A stretch of DNA of 55,110 nt from contig CAYNJY010000008.1 in the NCBI GenBank assembly GCA_964397755.1, forward strand, positions 1-55,110. Direction: 5' to 3'. The translations under genes and the position numbers were made by a program. Source of the DNA: CAYNJY01 sp964397755 (GTDB lineage: Bacteria; Patescibacteriota; Microgenomatia; UBA10105; UBA927). Shown piece by piece: positions 30,885 to 37,850 of this stretch. Positions within the stretch are counted from its first letter, which is position 1. Each line of letters starts with the position of its first letter. The notes beneath the pieces were generated by a model. It searched no databases. It saw only the letters and a list, made by a program, of their open reading frames with translations, and was not told the DNA's origin.

Positions 30885-31538
30885 TTAACTCCCAGTAAAG
30901 TATGACTTCACTTTGATCACAAGCTGCAGGAGTCCCCCTGTCGATGGCCCTGGTCCTTGGCGTTCCGGCGTAATTGTCAGCGTATCAACTGTGACAATTC
31001 TTCGCAACGAAACGATGGTGTTGAGGACACTGCGTATCGTCGTATACGTTCCGCTTGCGACCATCGTGATTGTAAACTCTCCCGTTTGTTTCTTTGCGGT
31101 TTTTCCACCCGGGGTTGCTTCCTCACCGATCGGGACAGCCTGAATCTGTATTGCAGAAATAGAAGCAGACGAAAGAAGGGCGACGTTTCGAAGTTCTCGC
31201 ACGAGTTCAATTGCCTCTGAGGTTTCTGGGAGAGCTTCGTCGAGATCGGGAAGCTGGTTTTGGGCGGACTCATAAGTCGCCTGTGCTTCGATTAAGCTAT
31301 TAATTTTCTCCTCCATCTTTTGGTTGACGACTATTTTGTCTTTTATTTCGCGCTTGAGGAACAGAATCGTTTTGACCGTTGGACGAATCGCGTACCATCC
31401 AAAGAGCGCTGCCGCTATGAACGAGAATATTGCGGCTGTGTAGGTACGGTTTTTGAGACTATTCACCATCGGCGCAAGATTCTGATAGTAGCGCCGGAGG
31501 CTTTCGTACCGAAATTTTCGCTCAGATGAAACTTCCAT
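30885..31538 (-). CDS. PilO-like type IV pilus alignment protein
   Basis: 217 residues. One N-terminal helix after about 35 residues (YTAAIFSFIAAALFGWY), a coiled-coil stretch (about 60-105) and a ferredoxin-like C-terminal domain (FTITMVASGTYTTIRSVLNT). This is the PilO layout: a bitopic inner-membrane protein pairing with PilN to align the pilus motor with the cell surface. Placement directly after a PilN-like gene (5-base gap) supports the call; sequence identity to PilO is low, so I leave the symbol blank. Confidence 0.72.
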   Translation of the reverse strand: MEVSSERKFRYESLRRYYQNLAPMVNSLKNRTYTAAIFSFIAAALFGWYAIRPTVKTILFLKREIKDKIVVNQKMEEKINSLIEAQATYESAQNQLPDLDEALPETSEAIELVRELRNVALLSSASISAIQIQAVPIGEEATPGGKTAKKQTGEFTITMVASGTYTTIRSVLNTIVSLRRIVTVDTLTITPERQGPGPSTGGLLQLVIKVKSYFTGS

Positions 31539-31543
31539 ATGTC

Positions 31544-32095
31544 CTATTTCCCTTTTTTTTGCGTAAGCGATGCTGTCAATTGAAATGATATGCCAGTTCC
31601 CGGGGTTTTTGATATATTTCCGAGTGTAACACCGCGTACCTCTTTCGATGCTTTTGCGTTTGCAAGAAATTGGCCAAACCCGGTACTCGTGTCAGCAACT
31701 GCGTTAACTGTCACTGTATCTTTCGCAACCTCAAAGGAAGAAAGATACACATCTGGCGGTAGAAGCCCGTGGACTACCGTGAGAACATCAATTGGCCGCC
31801 TTTGTTGTTTGAGAAGCTGGGAAACCTGCTCTAGTTTTTTTTGAACTTCTCGGTATTCGGACTCAAACGGAAAGTTTGCCTCGATGATTGCTTGTTTCTG
31901 TGAAATTTCCTCCTTGAGGTCTGTTAGTTTCCGATCGAGGCTAAAGCGAGATATGAAGGCGAGGAGTACCACGATTTCTGTCGTGATCATGATGTATCTT
32001 CCGTACGTGGTCGCCCAGGTAATGAGTCGACCCCACGGAGTGTGTTCGAGATCTCCCTGGCCGATAAGGTTGACGCGGATCGTTTTGGCAGGCAT
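31544..32095 (-). CDS. PilN-like type IV pilus assembly protein
   Basis: 183 residues. A short cytosolic start containing RVNLIGQGD (the N-L-L-like site where PilN binds PilM), a membrane helix (about 35-50), a coiled coil (about 55-100) and a C-terminal domain VYLSSFEVAKDTVTVNAVADT typical of PilN. No PilM, PilB or PilC is in the window. The start ATG 32095 is 6 bases after a TATTAT box (32102-32107, minus), so the operon likely has its own leaderless promoter. Confidence 0.75.
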   Translation of the reverse strand: MPAKTIRVNLIGQGDLEHTPWGRLITWATTYGRYIMITTEIVVLLAFISRFSLDRKLTDLKEEISQKQAIIEANFPFESEYREVQKKLEQVSQLLKQQRRPIDVLTVVHGLLPPDVYLSSFEVAKDTVTVNAVADTSTGFGQFLANAKASKEVRGVTLGNISKTPGTGISFQLTASLTQKKGK

Positions 32096-32101
32096 ACAAA
32101 A

Positions 32102-32107
32102 ATAATA
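32102..32107 (-). promoter_or_regulatory. -10 element of the pilN operon
   Basis: TATTAT on the minus strand, ending 6 bases before the pilN ATG (32095). A weak -35 (CAGACA, spacer 18) may exist upstream. Confidence 0.5.
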
Positions 32108-32141
32108 CTACAAATACTAGAATTTGTCTGGATTTGTCGGA

Positions 32142-32381
32142 TTACTTTTTCTTGAGAAGTCTGGCGAGGCGAGATTTGAGTCGGGCCGCCTTGTTTGCGT
32201 GGATAACGTGCACTTTGGCTGCTGTGTCAAGGATGTGGTAGGCAGCTCTCAGCTCTTTCTTGGACGGCGACGTGCGCATTCCCTTCACGAGCTTCTTAAG
32301 CTTTCTCCGCACCGCGTCGTTTCGCTTCTCGACCAATCGGTCCCGGTGCATTTTCTTCATTGCCTGTCTGGTTATTGGCAT
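32142..32381 (-). CDS. rpsT: 30S ribosomal protein S20
   Basis: 79 residues, very basic, all-helical, with the S20 pattern: MPITRQAMKKMHRDRLVEKR at the start and HVIHANKAARLKSRLARLLK at the end. S20 binds 16S rRNA and is assembled early. It has its own promoter, divergent from murJ; TATACT ends 7 bases before ATG 32381. Confidence 0.93.
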   Translation of the reverse strand: MPITRQAMKKMHRDRLVEKRNDAVRRKLKKLVKGMRTSPSKKELRAAYHILDTAAKVHVIHANKAARLKSRLARLLKKK

Positions 32382-32388
32382 GCGCTCG

Positions 32389-32436
32389 AGTATACCGGAT
32401 GCTGCTCTGGTGGGTCAAGGGCCCGGGAGGTATAAT
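32389..32436. promoter_or_regulatory. divergent promoters of rpsT and murJ
   Basis: Minus: TTGACC (GGTCAA on plus, 32413-32418), 18-base spacer, TATACT (32389-32394), 7 bases from the rpsT ATG. Plus: TATAAT (32431-32436), 11 bases from the murJ ATG at 32448, without a clear -35 box. The two sites partly overlap. Confidence 0.6.
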
Positions 32437-32447
32437 GAAGAATACCT

Positions 32448-34067
32448 ATGGGGCGGATGTGGGGCGCACTTACCGGAAGACAGACGACGATTAAGTCTGC
32501 CGCAGCGGTACTCATTGCGATGGTCTTCGTGTCACGAGTGCTGGGGTTAGTGCGCGATCGGCTGCTCTCCGCCCGATTTGTTCCCGACGAGCTCGGCGTC
32601 TACTTTGCGGCGTTCCGGATACCCAATCTCCTTTTTGAGCTCCTCGTCATGGGCGCACTGACCTCAGCATTCATTCCTGTGTTTACGAAATTCCTCTCAA
32701 ACAATAAAGAAGAGCACGCGCATGCGATGGCGGCGACCATCATGAACTTGACTACCCTTATTCTTTTTGTGTTGGCGGTTCCTATATTCTTTTGGACAGA
32801 AGGCGTATCGAGGATTCTCGCTCCGGGGTTTTCACTTGCTCAAGTTCGCGAGATGGCTTCTTTTACTCGTTTCATGGTAGTGCTTCAAGTCGTACCCCTT
32901 CTGATCGGTAATTTTTTCACTGGGATCCTCCAGTCGTATAACTATTTTTTTGTTCCGGCTCTCGCCCCAGTTGTCTATAACGTCGGTATTATAAGTGGCA
33001 TACTCCTTCTGAGTACGTCCTTCGGTTTGTGGGCGCCTGTCGTGGGAGTGGGGATCGGAGCTATCCTCTTTGTGCTTATTCAAATACCGCTTCTCCTGCG
33101 GGCGGGGTACCGGCATTCGTTCCGATTCAACCCCAAAACACCAGGGGTGCGAGACGTCGCGAGGCTCATGGGGCCGAGGACCATCGGCCTTGCGGTCTCA
33201 CAGATAGATACGACGATTGACCTTATGTTGGCGAGCTTACTTGGGGCCCGCATGGTGACGATCTTCAATTTCGCGCAACACCTTCAACAGCTGCCGGTTG
33301 GTCTTTTCGGCACCACCATCGCGCAAGCGGTACTGCCATCGCTCTCTGTGTCGTCTGCAAAAGAGGAAATCGAGTCGTTCAAAAAAACGCTCGAGCGGGC
33401 GGTCCATCAGGTTTTCTTTTTTGTATTACCTGCATCTGTGCTTTTCATGGTTCTTCGCATCCCCATTGTTCGCTTAGTCTTTGGTGCTTCGCGGTTTGAC
33501 TGGGAAGCAACCGTGCTTACGGGCATGACTCTTTCCGCCTTTAGCATATCTCTCTTTGCGCAAGCAACCAGCCAAATTCTCGCCCGCGCCTTCTACGCGC
33601 TGTTTGATAGCAGAACCCCAGTGGTCGTTGGCGTGATCACGGTACTTGTCAATGCGATTCTCAGCATTGCGCTGATCCAGATATACCAGCTTCCAATCTG
33701 GTCACTTGGGATCTCAACGTCTGTTGCAAGCATCCTCAACGCCGGGATCCTTCTCTATTTGCTGAGTGCGCGTATAGGTAGTTTTTTGAAGGAATCGCTC
33801 TTTGTACCGCCTCTTAAGATGGCAGTTGCCGCGATTCTTATGGGGATTGCGCTCTACGTTCCCCTCAAGCTTCTTGACCAGCTCGTCTTTGATACAACCC
33901 GGACATTTGGTTTGCTCCTTCTGACAGGCGTGAGCGGCATAATCGGACTTTTCACCTATGCCATGGTCTCGTGGGTCCTCGGCGTGGGAGAGATACAATT
34001 CTTTCTCCGGCTCCTCGCGCAAGTCCGCCGTTCAAAGGAAGTCATCATCGAGTCAGCACACGAATAA
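32448..34067 (+). CDS. murJ: lipid II flippase MurJ
   Basis: 539 residues, about 14 membrane helices of the MOP/MATE-like fold. Diagnostic segments: VLIAMVFVSRVLGLVRDRLL, FRIPNLLFELLVMGALTSAFIPVF and FNFAQHLQQLPVGLFGTTIAQAVLP. It flips undecaprenyl-linked peptidoglycan precursor outward. Together with the FemAB genes and the LCP enzyme it indicates a peptidoglycan wall. A consensus -10 box lies 11 bases before the ATG. Confidence 0.94.
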   Translation: MGRMWGALTGRQTTIKSAAAVLIAMVFVSRVLGLVRDRLLSARFVPDELGVYFAAFRIPNLLFELLVMGALTSAFIPVFTKFLSNNKEEHAHAMAATIMNLTTLILFVLAVPIFFWTEGVSRILAPGFSLAQVREMASFTRFMVVLQVVPLLIGNFFTGILQSYNYFFVPALAPVVYNVGIISGILLLSTSFGLWAPVVGVGIGAILFVLIQIPLLLRAGYRHSFRFNPKTPGVRDVARLMGPRTIGLAVSQIDTTIDLMLASLLGARMVTIFNFAQHLQQLPVGLFGTTIAQAVLPSLSVSSAKEEIESFKKTLERAVHQVFFFVLPASVLFMVLRIPIVRLVFGASRFDWEATVLTGMTLSAFSISLFAQATSQILARAFYALFDSRTPVVVGVITVLVNAILSIALIQIYQLPIWSLGISTSVASILNAGILLYLLSARIGSFLKESLFVPPLKMAVAAILMGIALYVPLKLLDQLVFDTTRTFGLLLLTGVSGIIGLFTYAMVSWVLGVGEIQFFLRLLAQVRRSKEVIIESAHE

Positions 34068-34071
34068 GGAC

Positions 34072-35466
34072 TTACTCCCGTGTGAGCTCAACGATTGCCA
34101 CGCTCTGAGCTGGCATATAGACCTTTTTCGTGATAGTTGTCTTCGTGACTATTTCGTGGGTGGTCGTGTCTCGGCCGAGGAGGAGTCGTTCTCGAAAGCT
34201 ATACGCCCCGGGCTCGAGGTTGGTAATCGTTACGGGAACACTCTCTACATGGTTGCCACCGGCATCAAAGTTTACCAAAAGGACGCGGATAGTAGTATCC
34301 TTTTTGCTCGCAAAGGCTGTCACCCATGTGCCTTCTCCTGTAAGCTCCAGTCGGTTTCCCGCCATCGTGTCAAGGAAGGAGTAGACGTAGTAGCGGGGTT
34401 TTAGTTTTTTCCCTTTGGTCTCGTGTGTGATGAAGCCCCAGCCTTGTGAATCGTCGGTAGGACCATCTTTTGGTTGAAAGGTAAATACGTACGATGGTCC
34501 AGCAGGAATCATCTGTCGTACCATGGCTGCAGTATGCGCGGCTGCATACGTTGTGCCGTAGCGCGCATCTTTCGCCCCAGTGAATCCGGCTTCGGTGATG
34601 AGGGTGGGTTTGAGAACGTGTGTCGGGTAGCGAATGAGCCACGAGACGAGGTTTCGCTGGTCGCTGTCGAAGCGCTTCGGGTTCGGAAGGTAAGAATGCC
34701 ACGAGAAGAAGTCGACACGCATACCGCTACTGGCTAAGGCGATGACCCAGTTTTTATAAAGTCCGGTCGTTGCCGGGCCACCAATGGAAAAGGCGTTGAC
34801 GTTTTGAGCGTTCTTTGCTCCGATTGCCGAGTACTGGTAGAGCGTCAGGTAATTTTTTTCACCGCCGAGTTTCCAGCTTCCGAACTGTTCAAGGTCCGGC
34901 TCGTTCCACACTTCGTAGTAGATACCAGAGAGGTTCCGGCCGCCTCTCCCGCTAAAGTGTTCAATGGTCCGCTCCACCACGAGCGCCCACTCGTTCCAGT
35001 CGTTGGGCGGGTTGATCCGGTTGCCGTCGCGAGCGATCGCCGGCGGCATGTAAGAGAGGGCAAGGACCGGTTTTGCCCCGGCAGCAAGAATCGTATTCAC
35101 CGCCCCGTCGAGCCGGCTCCAGTCAAACGTGAGGTCGCTTCCGCTTCGCCCCACGACCTCGTAGTGGTCGTATATATGATCGAGGCGAATAAGCCTTGGA
35201 TTGAGGCTCCTAATCTCCCCAAGAACCGGAGCAAGCATGTCCGTTGCCTCCTCACCGCCCTGGGCGAATGCGTGGTAGAAGGAGGTATCGATAGGTTCAA
35301 AGACCGCCTTGGCATCAACGAGGATATCTGCGCTCTTTCCAGCCGCGCGAAGGATGATCTCTACCGTCCGGCCCATGCCGAGGAGGAGAAACGGCATGAA
35401 AATAAGGAGCGCAAGAAGCGAGACGATGGTGGTAGTGCGGTTGGTCGCGCGCTTCATGAAAAGCAT
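34072..35466 (-). CDS. membrane-anchored GH39-like glycoside hydrolase
   Basis: 464 residues. A signal anchor (about 10-32) is followed by a TIM-barrel glycosidase domain. YYEVWNEPDLEQFG carries the general acid/base Glu (NEP), and LITEAGFTGA holds the probable nucleophile Glu, the clan GH-A pattern closest to GH39/GH5-like enzymes. A C-terminal beta domain (about 385-464) follows. It should cleave a glycan outside the cell, its own envelope or environmental polysaccharide. Two in-frame starts exist (35466 and 35457). It begins 5 bases after the stop of the cohesin gene, so the two are co-transcribed. Confidence 0.8.
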   Translation of the reverse strand: MLFMKRATNRTTTIVSLLALLIFMPFLLLGMGRTVEIILRAAGKSADILVDAKAVFEPIDTSFYHAFAQGGEEATDMLAPVLGEIRSLNPRLIRLDHIYDHYEVVGRSGSDLTFDWSRLDGAVNTILAAGAKPVLALSYMPPAIARDGNRINPPNDWNEWALVVERTIEHFSGRGGRNLSGIYYEVWNEPDLEQFGSWKLGGEKNYLTLYQYSAIGAKNAQNVNAFSIGGPATTGLYKNWVIALASSGMRVDFFSWHSYLPNPKRFDSDQRNLVSWLIRYPTHVLKPTLITEAGFTGAKDARYGTTYAAAHTAAMVRQMIPAGPSYVFTFQPKDGPTDDSQGWGFITHETKGKKLKPRYYVYSFLDTMAGNRLELTGEGTWVTAFASKKDTTIRVLLVNFDAGGNHVESVPVTITNLEPGAYSFRERLLLGRDTTTHEIVTKTTITKKVYMPAQSVAIVELTRE

Positions 35467-35470
35467 AGGG

Positions 35471-36460
35471 TTAGCGAGTAAATACTGGTGCTAGGAGACC
35501 AGAAAGAAAGACGAGTGTGCCAATGACGAGGAGAACTATTGTAGTTTCCATGTTTCCTGCTATTGGTGTCGCGCTTTCTGTTGCGCTTCCTGCTCCTCCC
35601 GCAACGACAAACGATGACGTTGTTGAGATCGTTGAACCGGAGGAATCTTGGGCACTTGCGACCACCTGGTGCGGCCCGGATTCAAGCGGCGTGTCAGGAG
35701 TGAGCGACCAATTTCCGTTTGCGTCCGCCGTGACGACATAGGTTTTGGGTGTGGAGTAGATCGTGACGGTGACGGTTGATCCAGACGGTGCTTTTCCCTG
35801 TATGGTGGGCGTATCGTCCGCGACGCTTTCGCCTTTCATTGGCGAGAGAACCTGAATTGCAGACGAGGTAGCCTGGCTCGAGGAGGTTGCTCCTTGTCCT
35901 TGTTCGGGTGCGAGCGTTGGAGTGATCAGTACGGAATCAGCGGTAATCGTCACCGTCGCCGGTGTTGTGCCAATGAGAACGTTTCCTGCTCCTTCCCCAA
36001 GAGCGCCAACGAACGTGCTGGCGGCGAAACGTACAGATACTGGAGCAGTCGTTCCTGCGAGTGATTTAAACTTTATGACCGCAGCCGTGCCAGTGCCGCT
36101 GACTGGCGTTGCAGCATTCGCGGCTCCAACGGTGATTGAGGCTGTGCCCCGATCGACAACCCCCGAGGCGAGAATATTGGGAAAGAGCGGCCCGTTCGTA
36201 ATACTTTGCGCCTCTAGTTTATCTGGATCAAATACGATGTGGAGCTCGGTAGCGACAACCTGGTTCTCCGCGCTGTCTATCCGAATCTCCAAAGAGAAGG
36301 TGTCGCCAACTTTTTTACTGACGCTGCTTGGTAAAAAGGCAAGCGTGGTCGCAGGTGCTGCTTTTTTCCTCAGTTCCTGTCTCTGGCGGACGATAAAAAT
36401 CAAGACTGGCACGGTAACGAGGAGAAGAATGAGTCCAGCGATGAGAAGAATTCGTTTCAT
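35471..36460 (-). CDS. anchored cohesin-domain protein
   Basis: 329 residues from ATG 36460. Signal anchor (about 5-25); cohesin-like domain (about 38-165: TLAFLPSSVSKKVGDTFSLE...ELHIVFDPDKLEAQSI); Ser/Thr linker; Ig-like domain (about 198-285); then PIAGN followed by a terminal helix and a short ARG-ending tail. Cohesins bind dockerins in cellulosomes; bacteria without cellulosomes also have them on surface proteins. No dockerin is visible in the window. The start is set by CATAAT 9 bases upstream. It is divergent from hrcA and leads the GH39-like gene, suggesting surface glycan binding and cleavage. Confidence 0.78.
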   Translation of the reverse strand: MKRILLIAGLILLLVTVPVLIFIVRQRQELRKKAAPATTLAFLPSSVSKKVGDTFSLEIRIDSAENQVVATELHIVFDPDKLEAQSITNGPLFPNILASGVVDRGTASITVGAANAATPVSGTGTAAVIKFKSLAGTTAPVSVRFAASTFVGALGEGAGNVLIGTTPATVTITADSVLITPTLAPEQGQGATSSSQATSSAIQVLSPMKGESVADDTPTIQGKAPSGSTVTVTIYSTPKTYVVTADANGNWSLTPDTPLESGPHQVVASAQDSSGSTISTTSSFVVAGGAGSATESATPIAGNMETTIVLLVIGTLVFLSGLLAPVFTR

Positions 36461-36469
36461 GTACAGTCT

Positions 36470-36498
36470 ATTATGGAGGAGGGGAAAGCCATTGACAA
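36470..36498 (-). promoter_or_regulatory. promoter of the cohesin-GH39 operon
   Basis: Minus strand TTGTCA (36493-36498), 17-base spacer, CATAAT (36470-36475), 9 bases before ATG 36460. It abuts the hrcA promoter on the other strand (TTGACA at 36504). Confidence 0.65.
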
Positions 36499-36503
36499 GG
36501 GTA

Positions 36504-36532
36504 TTGACATAATTTAGCACTCTATGTATTAT
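36504..36532 (+). promoter_or_regulatory. sigma-70-type promoter of the hrcA operon
   Basis: TTGACA (36504-36509), 17-base spacer, TATTAT (36527-36532). The CIRCE operator covers the spacer and -10 box, the arrangement expected for HrcA repression. Confidence 0.85.
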
Positions 36533-36540
36533 AGTGCTAA
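36514..36540. promoter_or_regulatory. CIRCE operator (HrcA binding site)
   Basis: TTAGCACTC (36514-36522), nine bases, TAGTGCTAA (36532-36540): the CIRCE inverted repeat with a single departure from consensus (T for G in the second arm). It lies directly upstream of hrcA and should give heat-inducible autoregulation of hrcA-grpE-dnaK-dnaJ. Confidence 0.92.
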
Positions 36541-36547
36541 TCAAACC

Positions 36548-37282
36548 ATGGATGAAATAAAGAAATTAACTGCTCGCCAGATCCAAATCCTCAAGGTTAT
36601 CATTGAGGAGTATATAAATACCGCAGAACCTGTTGGTTCGGATACGCTTGAGAAAAAGCACAATCTCGGCGTATCACCGGCGACGATCCGGAACGAAATG
36701 GTCCGGCTCACAAAAATGAATCTCCTCAAGCAACTGCATACATCTGCTGGGAGGGCTCCGACCCCTGCGGCCTTGAAGTACTACGTCGAAAATCTCATGA
36801 AGCCCAAGGAGATGTCGGTGGCAGAGGAAGTCGCCGTCAAGCAGAAAATTTGGGATTTTCGGCAGGAGGTGGATAAGCTACTTCGCGAGGCGACAAAAAC
36901 GCTTGCTGAAAAAACAAAAACGCTCGCGCTCACGGCGACAAACGAAGGCGACCTCTACTATTCCGGCGCTGCAAATATTCTCGACATGCCGGAGTTTTAC
37001 GATTATGAGCTTACTCATAATCTTTTGGAGACGCTCGACCAATTTGACTTCTGGTGGCGGATTCTTAAGGGGCACGAAGGGCAGTTTGACATCTTGGTCG
37101 GGACAGATCTTATGGAGAGCGGCGCGCTTTCAGCGTGCGGATTTATTTATCACAAGTTCGCTACCCCGCACATCTCGGGTGCGATTGGTGTCGTTGGCCC
37201 GTCCAGGCTCAACTACTCATCGATCATCCCTGTTGTTCGCTACATGGGCGAACTCGTTGGCGAAGTGGCGGGGAGCTGGTAA
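36548..37282 (+). CDS. hrcA: heat-inducible transcription repressor HrcA (short form)
   Basis: 244 residues, about 100 shorter than usual. The N-terminal winged helix is clear (LTARQIQILKVIIEEYINTA...GVSPATIRNEM), followed by HTSAGRAPTPAALKYYV; the conserved C-terminal GVVGPSRLNYSSIIPVVRYM is present, so the shortening is in the middle, probably the inserted dimerisation subdomain. It binds CIRCE and is normally assisted by GroEL; no groEL is in the window. ATG 36548 is used because 36524 lies inside the operator. The short form is a real oddity, not a truncation. Confidence 0.92.
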   Translation: MDEIKKLTARQIQILKVIIEEYINTAEPVGSDTLEKKHNLGVSPATIRNEMVRLTKMNLLKQLHTSAGRAPTPAALKYYVENLMKPKEMSVAEEVAVKQKIWDFRQEVDKLLREATKTLAEKTKTLALTATNEGDLYYSGAANILDMPEFYDYELTHNLLETLDQFDFWWRILKGHEGQFDILVGTDLMESGALSACGFIYHKFATPHISGAIGVVGPSRLNYSSIIPVVRYMGELVGEVAGSW

Positions 37283-37284
37283 CA

Positions 37285-37752
37285 ATGAAGAAACATGACG
37301 ATCAAACGAAGAAACACACTGATGAATTGCAGAAACAGGTTGAAGAGTGGAAAGGTAAGTATCTGAGGGCACTGGCTGATTATCAGAACCTCGAGAAACG
37401 GACGCGGCAAGAGGTGAGTCAGGTGAGAGTGTACGCAGCTGAGACGGTTCTTGCGAGGCTTGTCCCGGTCGTTGACACGATAGAGCGAGCCAAGGACTTG
37501 CTAAAGGACGCAGGGCTGGAGTTAGCATGTAAAGAGCTCCTTGCGGTTCTTGAAGAACACGGTGTTGAGAAGCTTGATGTGGTGGGGAAGGAGTTTAATC
37601 CACACGAGATGGAGTGCGTGGAGGTTGTTGAGGGGGAAGACAATACCGTCATCGAAGAGGTGCTGCCCGGCTACCGCTTCCGCGGCAAGATTCTCCGGGT
37701 GGCCCGGGTGAAGGTGGGGAGGCACATAAGCAAATCTACAAATGACAAATAA
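37285..37752 (+). CDS. grpE: nucleotide exchange factor GrpE
   Basis: 155 residues. A long N-terminal helix (LQKQVEEWKGKYLRALADYQNLEKR) leads to the C-terminal beta wing with GVEKLDVVGKEFNPHEMECV and VLPGYRFRGKILRVARVKVG, the family signature. GrpE releases ADP from DnaK. It starts two bases after the hrcA stop. The 98-bp spacer to dnaK is AT-rich with loosely repeated CAAATGA-like units. Confidence 0.94.
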   Translation: MKKHDDQTKKHTDELQKQVEEWKGKYLRALADYQNLEKRTRQEVSQVRVYAAETVLARLVPVVDTIERAKDLLKDAGLELACKELLAVLEEHGVEKLDVVGKEFNPHEMECVEVVEGEDNTVIEEVLPGYRFRGKILRVARVKVGRHISKSTNDK

Positions 37753-37850
37753 GCAAATGAATAATAAAATGAGTGAATGATGATAATGAGATCGTTGAAT
37801 CATTTATTTGATTTAAGGAGGCGGCGGGTTTAAGAAAAAGGAGGTATAGT

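Noticed and set aside
34804..35481. 225-aa open frame on the plus strand
   Set aside because: Antisense to the GH39-like gene, whose catalytic motifs are clear; no start context or motif for the antisense product.
35922..36512. 196-aa open frame on the plus strand across the hrcA upstream region
   Set aside because: Antisense to the cohesin gene and running into the mapped hrcA promoter; no recognisable domain.
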